From: Gracilaria gracilis
Taxonomy: Eukaryota > Rhodophyta > Florideophyceae > Gracilariales > Gracilariaceae
NCBI GenBank assembly: GCA_030374805.1
Contig: JARGSG010000241.1
Location: 248,001 to 312,000 of the forward strand
DNA: 64,000 nucleotides
Direction: 5' to 3'
A program made the position numbers and the translations under genes. Of this stretch, positions 11,759 to 22,858 are shown piece by piece; position 1 is the stretch's first letter; every line of letters starts with the position of its first letter. The notes beneath the pieces are model-generated. The model made no database searches. It saw only the letters and a program-made list of their open reading frames with translations, and had not been told where the DNA came from.

Positions 11759-14737
11759 TCCGAGTTGGTACTTTCAACGTGAGAGGTCTCGCGCATAGCG
11801 AGGCCAAAGTCCACCGTGCATGGAAAGTTTTAGAATTAGACTTTCTGTGCGTTGTGGAAACATGGCAACGTCCCTCCGATGAGGTGTCGTTGGCATTGCC
11901 ACATGTGAGTCTGGCGCTGGAAGCGGAGTATAGGAGTCGGGCGCCGAGAGGTGGGATCATGATTTTCCATCATCAACGCTTCTCTACGAAGGTCGTGGGC
12001 AAGTACGGTACCGCGGCCTACCAAATCCTGGCACTGAGAGTTCGCCCAGATCTCAATGTGATAGGAGTATATCTTAGTCCGAGTGCTTCAGATGAGGACA
12101 TAAAGAGATTCCTGGAGCGATTGAAGTCTTTGATCCGTGGTCCGACGTTACTGGCTGGCGAATGGAATTCCCGTCATGACGACTGGGATCAACGAACAAA
12201 CTGACATGGTCGTCGCCTCCGAGCGTGGATCCGCAAATGGGACCTTTTGCTGAGGGCGCCAACCGTGTTGACGCCAACATTTCGCACCCCAAATGGTTCG
12301 AGTGTAGTGGATTTCTTCATCTCGAAGCGAGTGACTGTTCGAAATGTAGCAACAGCAAGTGGATCGTGGGATGCAGTCTCGGATCATAACATGGTTGTTG
12401 CAGAGATTGACTGGATGACAACTCAATTCCCACCCCGAAAACCGAAGATTTCGAGGGCGCAACTCAAATGCGTGGATAAAATCGAAGACGCTCAGACGTA
12501 TTACAAAGCCGATTTGCATAATGTGGCTACACGTTTTGACCACGCAAACTCAAAAGAAGATCTGGAGGATGCTTGTAGCCAACTTTCGGACACAATCAGT
12601 TGCCCCTGGATCACTTCCGTATCAATGCGTGTTGACCGATATCGCTTCTTCTGGGATTCTAGTCTTGACCAGTTGAATCTTGTGCGATCTACGTATTACA
12701 AACGGTGGAAACGAAGTGGCAACATTCAAATGTGGAATGTGTACATGGAGATTGACCGATTCATTAAACGTCGTTTTCGGGCAAAGAAGAGACAACTGTT
12801 GGACGAATTTCTTGACACCGCCGAGGACGAAACAGCATCTCAAACAGTGAACCGAATCAACTCGGTGATGAAAGTACGATCTCAACATAGCGCACGGGCA
12901 CTGGAACGTGGAAATCCATTAGACCCACAGGACTATGCTGAGTTTATTGCCGAGTACCAACCACCAGAATGTGGGGCGAAAGCAGTCCCATTTGGCGTTC
13001 CGGACTCGTTCTGGATTCCATTGGAGGAGTCGATCAAGGATGCAAAGAAGGGAAGATCGATTGGACGTGATAACGTGGCGTCGAAAATGCTACAGGTCAG
13101 TCAAACTTTGTGCGCGTCCACGCTTCTCAAGCTGTGGCGGGCGTGCGGCAAGTTGGCACATATACCTTTAGCGTTGCCGCAGACACGTATATATTCCATA
13201 TACAAGAAAGGCGACATCTCGGTACCATCCCACTACCGACCGATATCTATTCTGTCGCACTTGCGTAAAGCAATTTGGGCTGCATTAAACTCGATTGTGG
13301 TGAAGTATATGGAGTTTCATGAGTATCAGTATGGGTTCTCAAAGTACAATGGAACAGAACAGTCGATTGTGGAGGTGAATAACATCATCACAAACGGCCA
13401 CTCGCGTGTGGCAGTAGTGGATCTAACGAAGGCGTACGACAAAGTGAACCGAAAACTATTGTCGCAAGTGTGCGCATTGAGGTCACAACCGAAGCATGCG
13501 GCAATGACTACATTGCTTCTGCAACCATTCAACGCTTTCATAAATGGAAATTGAAAAGATGAGCAAGTGCAAATGACTCTTGGAGTCCCCCAAGGTGACC
13601 CATTCAGCTGTACATTGTTCAACATGTATATTGATTCCATGCTGTATCGAGTGCAGGAAGTGCCATATCATGTGTCGGATCGAGGTGCAATTGCATTTGC
13701 TGACGATGTCATTCTGATGGCGAAGACCGATAGCGGGCTGCAACAACTGCTAGACATATGCAGTAGTTAAGGCAAAGGAATGCAAATGCAATGGAACAAC
13801 GCAAATAACAAGTCGATGGTACTGCAACTGCCTGCAAACCAAAATCACTCTGCAATATTCACACTTGCTGGGGATAAGTTGAGCGTGGTACGTAGTGCAA
13901 TATATCTGGGGATGTCTCTAACCACCAGTAGAGTAACAGCCAACAAGCACATGGAACGCGTACAAAATGCTCAACGTCGATTAGGAAACCTAGCCGGGGC
14001 TGATCTGCACCGGAATGGATTTGATACGCGCAGCTGTGTGAGTTTGTACCGCGCATTTGTGAGGTCGATTTACGAATATGCGTTGCATCTTGTACCGCTC
14101 AGACCACATTTGGAAATGGCGATAGTGAAGCTTGAAGCAACATTCTTCAAACTGAGTCTTGGAAAAATGGCATCTCAGTTTGAAACATATCGGATGCCAA
14201 TGATGCGTGCACTTTGTCGATTAGAGTCTGCGGCTCTGCGACGAATTGTGCACGTCTCCAAACGTCTACGGCACTATCAATCGTGTCGTGAAAAGGCATT
14301 GAACCTTGACTTGGAACACAGATCGCGACAGTTGAAGGTGAACCGAGCATATCGGCAGCTGTCGCTGTATAATGCGCATCCCTCAATTTTGGCACTGCGA
14401 TCTGAAATTGATAACGTGTGTACAATGGGAATAGGAAGAATACGGGATGTGGAGTGGAAATTTGCCTCGGCAAGACGCGTTCGCAAAATCCCGTGTGCGG
14501 CAAAATGGAAAATACCCACCCGTTCTTCGGTTGCGAAAAGTTTCGCACAGAAAGATAGGTATCCGATGGTACTTCAATGAGTTTCCAGCGAACCCATTGG
14601 GGGCACGTGATGTACTTGGACACGAGTACTGGAAGTACGGAAGACTGAAAGTACTACTCGGAATGGAAGATTGGTCACCTGGAGAGAGGCAGGAGGCGAC
14701 CGAAATACTAGAGGTACTGGAAGAAGCACAGTTATAA
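11755..14737 (+). pseudogene. LINE ORF2: AP endonuclease and reverse transcriptase
   Basis: Makes the nick and copies LINE RNA at the target. Endonuclease motifs: GTFNVRGL, VVETWQ, GEWNSRHDDW, terminal SDHN near 12390. RT motifs: YRPISILSHLRKA, VDLTKAYDKVN, GVPQGDPFSCTLFN and catalytic FADDVILM near 13700. No RNase H or CCHC motif seen. Lesions in this copy: TGA 12202-12204, TGA 13552-13554, TAA 13768-13770 (TGG in LINE-2) and a +1 frameshift near 14505; the last part is read in another frame to TAA 14735-14737. There is no ATG at the start: ORF2 overlaps the ORF1 stop, hinting at stop-restart translation. LINE clade not assigned. Confidence 0.88.
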
Positions 14738-14746
14738 ATCTGTGCT
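14725..14746 (+). promoter_or_regulatory. Hairpin around the LINE ORF2 stop codon
   Basis: AGCACAG / CTGTGCT 7-bp stem with an 8-nt loop holding the stop codon; kept in LINE-2 (51689-51710) and LINE-3 (63540-63561). A candidate 3' recognition structure. Confidence 0.55.
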
Positions 14747-14875
14747 ATAAGTAGTAAGAATGATTGCGTTGGTTTGCAACTCACCAAGTTAGTTTACATC
14801 TTGACAGTGTTACCCTGCTGCACTTAATGGGACATTGGGAACACTTTAAATAAAATTTGCAATTGATTGAAAACA

Positions 14876-15133
14876 TACACTGCTACGTTCATGGCTTCAG
14901 CCCAAAAGTTCTTTGGCAGTTGTTTGTGGTGCGACATTGATCTGACCAAGTCCATGAGTGTTCGGTTGAACCATTCGGCAAGCCCATTCTGCTGTGGATT
15001 GTATAGCACTGTTTGCTGATGTTCAATACCTTGGCGCTCGAGTTCTTTGCGGAAACGATTGAACAAATACTCACCACCGGTGTCAGTGCGCAATGCACGT
15101 AGCACACTCTCACGTGCGGTAATGGTTTTCAAC
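14876..15133 (-). pseudogene. Copia-B1 integrase core, part between LINE-1 and a solo LTR
   Basis: Minus-strand fragment with ITARESVLRALRTDTGGEYL (second catalytic Asp) and NGLAEWFNRTLMD (catalytic Glu), ending at AMNVAVYV where the LINE tail begins. It belongs between 16044 and 7942 in the element. Substitutions relative to B3/B4 (LFNRF for LSNRF, AEWFNRT for AERFNRT) agree with an old, inactive copy. Confidence 0.9.
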
Positions 15134-16038
15134 TGATAGAGGTTATAGGTGGAAGGGAAAGTTGAGGGGATGCAAGGGCAGTTCGCCCGCTCTCGCTGGG
15201 ATTTACTTGGAGGTGCTTAGCTCACAACTTATATAGCACTTCTTCGTCGCACCACCGAACAACTCCAACTCTGAGTACAACCTAAGCCACTAAGCAAAGA
15301 CACTCAATACTACCAATCATCTTCTAACATGACATGGTAACGCTGCCACAATTCAGGACAGCTTACAAGTAACAAGGCAAAACAGTGCACAGCAGTGCAC
15401 AGCAGTGCAAAACAATTCCGTACAATATTGCACAACAATGTACAACAATGTACAACCATGTACAACCATGCGCATCCATGACAGTGCATACACACAATAC
15501 GACAGCGCACCATAATGACCAGACCATGAAACTCCATACACAAACACCCGCACCTGTTGCCTGCAACCTGTAATCAGTACACGACGCCATAATGTGTATG
15601 TGTAGGCTCACCGAGTCACACGTCAGCAACAAGTACCTGTAAACCATATGACCTGAACCAAACACAGCCAACAAGTTCCAAGCATCCAGATACATACATG
15701 TGCATGCAGCACTACCCGAACATGATGTCAACCACTCAACAGTGTCAACACTCGTGCACCATGTACCAAGTATCCACATTGCTACATGTGCACACTGTGC
15801 ACCTCGAACACTCTAGACAACGTGTCCTGGTGTACAGTCTGTCTGTACGAACCCATCTGAACACCTTGATATTCGACACAGCACCACATCCGACACGTTC
15901 ATCCAATGGTGGCTCTTCCACCATCCAGCACAGTGGAGCGTACAGAACGACATCAGTCATAGATTCATATACCAAGGTACCATTCTAGACTTGTCACATG
16001 TGAACAGCTTGATGTCAGTGACAGTATGACATCCAACA
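15134..16038 (-). repeat. Solo LTR, short form (905 bp)
   Basis: NA-type LTR flanked by the 5-bp duplication TCAAC (15129-15133 and 16039-16043), inserted in the Copia-B1 integrase region. TGTTGGATGTCATAC...CTCTATCA in element sense (the terminal CCATCA is CTATCA here). Confidence 0.93.
15363..15779 (-). CDS. LTR-borne 138-codon ORF, second copy
   Basis: Same ATG, length and hydrophobic layout as the frame at 5271-5687, with a few substitutions (for example SCSGSAACTC near residue 20). Kept open although the LTR is solo. Function unknown. Confidence 0.35.
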   Translation of the reverse strand: MWILGTWCTSVDTVEWLTSCSGSAACTCMYLDAWNLLAVFGSGHMVYRYLLLTCDSVSLHIHIMASCTDYRLQATGAGVCVWSFMVWSLWCAVVLCVCTVMDAHGCTWLYIVVHCCAILYGIVLHCCALLCTVLPCYL

Positions 16039-16043
16039 TCAAC

Positions 16044-17647
16044 TTTCGTCCAGTCTGATTTTCCACAAACTTGAGCCACCTCATGAACATTTGGAACACC
16101 TCATCTTTGGTTTTGAGCATGTACAAGAAGCAATACCTGCTGTGGTCGTCGATGAATGTGACAAAGTAGTGCGAGCCTCCCAAGGATTTCACACTTACTG
16201 GACCTGAAACGTCCGAGTGGACAAGGTCCAGTTCGTGTTATGCTCGTTCTCCCCCTTGCTTGGGAGTAGGAGCACGGGTGGCCTTTCCTACTATACCCGA
16301 GCCACACACGTCCAGCTTCTGTGCCAAATCCACATTCAGCCCTGATACAACCTCATTGCGAGCCATCTGTTTAATGCCCTCCACATTCACATGAGCTATT
16401 CGAGCATGCCAAAGAGACAGATCTGACACAAGGGCGCTGTCCACATCTGTACGCTGTTCGGCTGCAGTGCGAAGGTAGTACAGGCCTTTAAAACGGCACC
16501 CGGAGGCAACCACTTTCGACCCTTTGTAAACACATACCATCTCTCTTTCAAACACTACCTTGCAGCCCAGATCACAGATCGCTGACACTGAAAGCAGATG
16601 GTACCGTAAGGATGGCACGTGCACCACCTGTTTCAGTTTGCACTTACGTTTGGCGCCTTCCACAGTCAGATCAAGCTCCACACTACCGCGACCCACAGAC
16701 TCTAGTTTGGAATCATTGCCGATACTCACGCCAGAGGACACCTTGCTCTCATACGTTTGGAACATTGAGTCATCATACGTCATGTGTGCAGTCGCACCAG
16801 AGTCAATAATCCAGTCACTGTTAGTAGCCTTATCGGTACCTGTCGCAATGAGACATACAAAGTCAGAATCGTCGCCACTCGAACCAAGCTCACAGCTGAG
16901 CCCGGTATTCACACTGGGGTGAGCAGCATCGACCTGATTCTTGTTAGCCCCATCACGTTGTCTCTTGTAACAGTTCTTCTGGATATGACCCTTCTTGCCA
17001 CAATAGTAACATATAATTGACTTCAATGACCTCTGACGCCCGACCAACCCTGCGTCACTTCCGGGCTCCTCCTTGGCACGATCATTCATTCGCTGCTCCT
17101 CTTGCAGCAAACGACTCTTCACCTACTCCAAACTGAGCTCGCGATCTCCGATCGTGGTGTCGATAGCGACAATGAGGTGCTCGAAACGTTCCGGAAGTCC
17201 ACATAAGATAGCCATTGCAATGTCTTCTTCTTCAACTTTGACGTCCATGCTCTTGAGATCAGAAGCCAAGTGACGAACATAATTGATGAATTGCAACATC
17301 TTCTGGTCGTCACGCATCTTGGCGGTGTAAAAAGCACGTCTGGCATTGATTCGGTTGAGAAGAGTCTTCCTCTGGAAAACATTGCATATGGCCTTCCACA
17401 CATCGGCAGCAGCCTCCACATCGCGCACATGATCCAAATGTTCGTCACTGAGCGTAAGTCCAATGAAAGCTCTGGCCTTTGAGGCGCGAGTTTCCCACTT
17501 GGACAATTCTTCTGGATCGGTGGGTGGAGAGCTGGTGAGGTGATTCTTGAGATCCTTGAGCGCAAGCACAAGCTGAACTTTCTCCTTCCAGATATGGAAG
17601 TTATCCTCACCCAACTTCTGAATCTTGATCCCTGTGAACGATTTCAT
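16044..17647 (-). pseudogene. Copia-B1 gag, protease and integrase N-terminus
   Basis: Starts at ATG 17647-17645 (FTGIKIQKLGEDNFHIWKEK), a UBN2-like Copia gag. It continues in one frame through the CCHC knuckle CYYCGKKGHIQKNC, the protease motif WIIDSGATAHMT, the GAG-pre-integrase part (SLWHARIAHVNVEGI) and the first integrase Asp (IDDHSRYCFLY). Nonsense codons: TAG 17125-17123 and TAA 16240-16238 just after KQGGERA. Here gag and integrase share one frame, whereas B3 and B4 lack one base at this place. Downstream it is cut by the solo LTR at 16038. Confidence 0.9.
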
Positions 17648-18557
17648 GCCGCAAAGTAAGAATAAAATCGATCCCAGATAAAAGAAATGGCAGACACAAC
17701 AGGACAACAGCAAACCACAACAGCAAACGGACAACAACAACAACAACAATAAAAACAAATAAAACTTCAATAGTCGGGCCCAATGGCAGGAAATTCTATT
17801 CCCGGTACCCTAGGGTGTCGGACCCCTGACCCCCGGAGACCTTCCGGGTAGGAAACGACTTCTGCAGTCAACCCTCTCCCGCCTTTAAGGAGAAGGCGCG
17901 TTGCTCTCTACGAGACGTCCAGAGGATGGTTAATGGCCAATGATATGCCTTCACCAAGTAAAACCCTCTCTGATCTCTTGCAAGAACTTGCGCGACCTTG
18001 AAACAGCAGCTACTTTTACACCCAAGGTACGCTTCTAGCGAGCAATCAATGAAGATCACAAGCGGCCTGATCCCAATGGGAGGTCAGCCTTCGATACGTT
18101 GCCTCCCCGTACTAAAAGCCCACTGGACGAGCCAATGAGTCAATTGCACGGATCAAAAGCTTCTTATGGAAGCCTACACTGCCGTCCAAGCACCTAACAC
18201 ACAGTCAGGTTCAACAAAAAAAAGTCAAACACCACAACCAAAGTGCAGTACGCCACGGCACCCTGTTAGCTTTAGCGCTCGCGGTACAACACCGTTATCC
18301 GCCCAAAAGAACCGGTAGAGCCCGCTAGTGAGCACGTCCGCCTTGGTTCAAGCCGCCTGGCTCCCTTCCCCGATTACTCGGATCAACCGTTCGTCGCACA
18401 GGTATTGCAGTGATGACCAAAAAAAATGCCGAGTACACACGTAGTGCACGGTCTTCAACAACAACTGCTGAGCACAAAGCTAGTGCCCAGACTTCGATAA
18501 AAACGGTCTCAACCTCTCGGATCAGAACCCGCAACCACGACGCGTGGATCCCAACAA
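17648..18557 (-). other. Copia-B1 untranslated leader, truncated
   Basis: Matches the leader between PBS and gag at 27700-28901 in reverse orientation. It stops abruptly at about 18557 where plus-strand Copia-A2 pol begins, so the 5' part of the leader, the PBS and the 5' LTR of B1 are missing. Confidence 0.85.
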
Positions 18558-21500
18558 CAAAGATACAGCTTGCAGATAAGACATGTGTGTCTGCAACTCA
18601 GCGTGGAGATGTGATTCTGGCTTTCGAGAATGTGAATTTACGTCTGAGTGATGCACTCCTGGTTCCTTCAATGGAGTACAACTTGGTTTCTGTAGGTTGC
18701 TTAGCCGACAAACAGATTGAGTCACGTTTCGTTCTGCAGAAGTTCGTCTGATTCATGACAATGGTTTCCACATTGGGTCAGGAAAGCGCGATAAACGTTC
18801 CGGACTGTACACTTTGCCGGAACCGGTAGCGCATTTCACTCATGAACGAGCTCTTACTTCCAGCCAGGTTGATTTGGATTGCGCATTGGAGGCCTCGATG
18901 ACTGCTTTGACACAGCTATGGCACCGAAGACTTGCACATATGAACCCCAGAGACTTGCAAGTTGTTCACAAACATGCAGATGGTGTGCCAAGTCTTGCGA
19001 AAATGGAGGAGGTCTGTCGGTCATGCCGTCTTGGAAAAGCACACAAACTACCGTTTCCTGGTTCATTTAGTCGTGAATCGTCAGTTGGTGACAAAGTGCA
19101 CACTGACATCATCGGTCCACTCACCACATCGTTTCCGGACAGGTTTAAGTATGCGTCAGCATTCGTGGATGACCACTCACGATATGTTATCATTGGATTC
19201 ATGAAACACCGCAGCCAAATCAGTGAGGTGTATGATGGTGTTGCGCAGAAGCTCAAGCACCTTGGAGGAGTGGCGGTGAAGAAACTGCACTCGGATGGCG
19301 CTAAGGAATACATTGCGTTACAAGATAATCCAGAAAACACATTTGAAGACACTTCCTTTTCACCTCCGTACACTCCGGAACACAACGCCATAGCTGAGCG
19401 CATCAATCGCACTATGGAGGAAGCAGCTCGGGCTATGCTCATTCAGGCCAATCTACCGGAATGTTTGTGGGTCTTTGCGTTGAAACATGTACAGTTTGGG
19501 CGGAACGGTGTTCCACATTCAACCACTGGAAGCACACCGTACTCGTTGATGACGGGAAATAGGCCGACATTGAAGCACACCCGTGTGTTTGGATGTGCAG
19601 CTTTCGTACTGAAGATGATCGAAGGAACCAAGTTCGAGTCTCGTGCACTTGAGGGGGTGTACTTGCAGACTCTTGAGCATGGTGTATTCGATGTACTTGT
19701 CAGAGATGATGATGGTCTACCGCACATCATGCACTCACGTCATGTCACATTTGATGAGAATTCATTCCCTGGTGCCAAGTACTTGGAGGAGTTTATGGAG
19801 GATGAATGTGCATCTGACACAGACTACAGTTCTGAGCCTGCGCCATGCTCCGACTCCGACGGCTCTTACCCAGATGATCCTGGTGACGAAGTAAATGTGG
19901 ATGACATTTGTGACAGTACGAGTGGCCCCGATGATGAATCTGGCCCAATTGCCGAAGAAGCATTACCTGCACCAAGTAATGAAAGCAGTGATGATGGTGT
20001 GGACAATGCTGAAGGTGATGGCTCTGCTGATGAAAGTGACCACCACCCTGCGAACGACACAGCGCACGAGCCCACCGGTGACACGGACGACTCTACCGAA
20101 CCACCACGATACCCGTAACGCACGCGTCGTGCACCCCGGAGGTGGTACATGGCTGCGTCTGCAATCACATCTGCAGTTGAGGTTACCACAAGTGATGAAC
20201 CTACGCTGAAGGAAGCAATGTCCGCGACGCCCATCGAGCAGAGCTTATGGCGAGCAGCCATTGAAGATGAACTCGCATCACTTGAGTCAAAGAATACTTG
20301 GAAAGAGGACAAGTCTCCATCGCAACAACCACTGCCCACGCACATTGTGCTCAAGGTCAAGCGTAATGCAGATGGTTCGGTGGAACGCTTCAAGGCTCGA
20401 GTCGTGGCCGGTGGTAATCACCAAACCTTTGGTGGAAACGTATGCTCCAGTGGTTTCGTTTGGCATAGTACGTTTCTTCCTCTACTTGACTCTATGCTTG
20501 CAGATGTATATTGATCAGGTGGATGTGAAGACTGCATTCCTCAACGGGGATCTCGACGAGGATGTTTGGGTAATGTCACCACGCGGTGTTTCTGGAATTG
20601 GCTCACGATGCTTTAAGCTTCAAAAGGCAATGTACGGGCTAGAGCAAGCACATCTAGCCTGGCACACCAAGTTGACGGGCGATCTGCGAGCCATTGGATT
20701 TGAAGAGTTGCCGAGTGCTCATTGTGTGTTTCGGCGAGCCAGTAAACACAAAGGCTACGCGTACATCCTTGTGTATGTGGACGATCTGCTAATCTTTACT
20801 CCATATGCAGAAGAACGGTCTGGGATTTTGGAGTAGCTTCGGAGCCTGTACGAGATCCGTGTTGAGAACAAAGTAACTCTCTACCTGGGTGTGGAACTCA
20901 CTTGGAGCATAGACGACGATGGTCGTTTAACTGGGATGCAACTTGCACAGCCGTTGTATATTGAAGGAATGCTTCGACGCTTTGGTCTTGACAGGAGCAA
21001 ACCAGCTCGCAGCCCTATGGTAGAATCTTTCGTCACAGGACTTGCGGAGGAGGAAGACAAATCCCCTCAGGATGTGCAGCTATACCAGCAGATGATCGGG
21101 TCTCTGCGGTACTTGGCACTTCGCACACGCGTGGACATTCTGGCACCAGTACTCATTCTTGCACGTTATCAAAGCAACCCAACACCATACTGTCACAGGG
21201 CAGCGAAACGGGTTCTGCGCTACTTACAAGGAACTTGCAAAAATGGGTTGAATTATCACGCTGGCTCCCTGGACATGGAAGCGTATGTCGATTCGGACTA
21301 TGCCGGTGACAAGTCCGATCGGAAGTCCATGTCGGGATACATGATCAAGTTTGGGTCCGCCGTGGTATTCTTTGGTGCAAAGAAACAAGCTTCAGTTGCA
21401 TTGTCTACTGCAGAGGCTGAGTACTACGCTTTGACCATGGCAGCGCAGGAGGTTGTGTGGATGAAGCGTCTACTATCTGAACTTGACTTGGACGTCGATG

Positions 21501-21757
21501 GTGCAGTTCCTCTACACTCGGACAACCAGGTTGCGATCGACTGGAGTGCAGGAGAAAGATGCCCATCGGGTCGCGCCAAGCACATCGATGTGAAGCTGCA
21601 CTTTATTCGGGAACTGGTAAAAGAGTCTGTGATTGATGTCAAGTACATTCCAACTGAGTTGAATGATGCGGACATTCTCACGAAGCCCTTAGGTCCATTG
21701 AGTATTCAGGCCATCATGAAAAGGATTGGACTTGGTCAGGAACTCGAGGAGGAGTGT
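18558..21757 (+). pseudogene. Copia-A2 pol, 5'-truncated
   Basis: Starts in the protease-integrase spacer (QLADKTCVSATQRGDV) directly at the join with the B1 leader. Then GAG-pre-integrase (LWHRRLAHMNPRDL), integrase (VDDHSRYVIIGFM, LHSDGAKEYIAL, AERINRTMEEAARA), RT with YVDDLLIF near 20780, and RNase H (STAEAEYYAL). Lesions: 1-bp deletion near 18727, TAA 20116-20118, an 11-bp deletion near 20433, TAG 20834-20836. The TAA is also present at 46443-46445 in A3, so these two copies descend from one already-defective element. No gag. Confidence 0.92.
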
Positions 21758-22482
21758 TGATGTATGGATGTGGTCGAGTGCCTGTCAGTCCCTCAAAGGT
21801 GCTCCAAGTACTTGGAATACAAAGTTGCAGGGGAGCATGGGCACTTTTGGGCACCCTCATGAGAAAAGCGCATATGCGTGTCTCCGCGAACCGAACGTGA
21901 TACTGCAATATGATTGGCTACTGCAAATGGCTACATGCAACGTGGTTTGCACAAGTGGAACGTGTTGTATGGAGCGAGAAGGGCAGATGGAACAAGTGGT
22001 ACGCTGTGATTGGCTGCAGCCTGTAGGTGGTGGCCAGTTATGCATTAGCGGAGTATCTGTTATTATAGGCCATTGTGAGGGGTTGTGCAATGTATGCGAT
22101 TCTAGGCTACTATGAAGGGTTTTGGAGCGAATGTGCGATTCTGAGCTGCGCGAGGGTGTTGGCTGTGCCAGACCGAAATTGTCAATTTTTTAGAGCAAGA
22201 TATGGATCATGGAGTTGGCATTGGATTTGGCACGATTTGATTTAGTTTCTTGAATTCGTATTGTGTTTTGCGCGCGCTTTGGCTGTCAAAGTGTACACTT
22301 TGACAACGTGTGCAGTTATGTCGCTGGCTGCGACGGCGGCGGCGCGCGCTAGAGTATTTGTAGGTTGCGATCGCTGCCCGATCACTAAACTCGGGAAGAA
22401 GGTGGCCAACCCCCTTTGTTTGTCTTACTCATCTTCTTCACTACTTTCCCCTTTCCTTCTCTAACCTGCGTTCGTTGCGTCA
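21755..22482 (+). repeat. 3' LTR of Copia-A2
   Basis: LTR-A, 728 bp, TGTTGATGTATGG...GTTGCGTCA, following the purine tract AACTCGAGGAGGAG. Its right edge joins directly to an interior piece of an NA LTR, without target duplication. Confidence 0.92.
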
Positions 22483-22631
22483 TCGTGCAGAGGGATGGTG
22501 ACAGCCAGTTCAAGAGCCTAATGGGATGTTTCAAAGTCCATATTCGTACATCAATGACCAGTGTACTTCTACCACGCTTGCGTACTGTTTGACTTAATAT
22601 GAGAGTGACAGCATCGGGTCTTCTTTCAACA

Positions 22632-22780
22632 CCCTCCCTCTGTCACTCACCTCAATCGCAGTAATCAAACACTTGTAACGAAGGCAATGAGACACGATCT
22701 TCCAAGCAGGAAAGAACTGACGCGACAGTGAGAGGTTAAATGTCAGGATGGTCTTCAGACACCGTCCCTCTCTCACTGAC
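22632..22780 (-). promoter_or_regulatory. Two extra polypurine-tract / LTR-start-like modules
   Basis: In element sense, GTGACAGAGGGAGGG directly precedes TGTTGAAAGAAGACC (boundary 22632/22631), and GTGAGAGAGGGACGG precedes TGTCTGAAGACC (boundary 22762/22761). Both look like the PPT-LTR boundary. NA2 has the same pair at 41771-41920. Confidence 0.6.
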
Positions 22781-22858
22781 CTTGAAAGCAAATTGAATTC
22801 CAGTTCCTCTCAAACCTGCAAAGCTACACACTTTCTGCCTCAATGCCATCAGAGAAGC

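Larger units (their letters stand above)
7943..14875 (+). mobile_element. LINE-1, longest copy of an APE-type LINE
   Basis: Non-LTR retrotransposon inserted in the integrase region of minus-strand Copia-B1. It has a long 5' region, ORF1, ORF2 (apurinic endonuclease plus RT) and a short 3' UTR ending AATTGATTGAAAA. Copia-B1 matches resume at catacactgc (14876). Compared with intact Copia-B about 19 bp of target are missing and no clear target duplication is seen. The exact 5' boundary is uncertain. Confidence 0.8.

Noticed and set aside
19866..20393. Minus-strand frame of 175 codons (also 46193-46789)
   Set aside because: Antisense shadow of the acidic linker of Copia-A pol.
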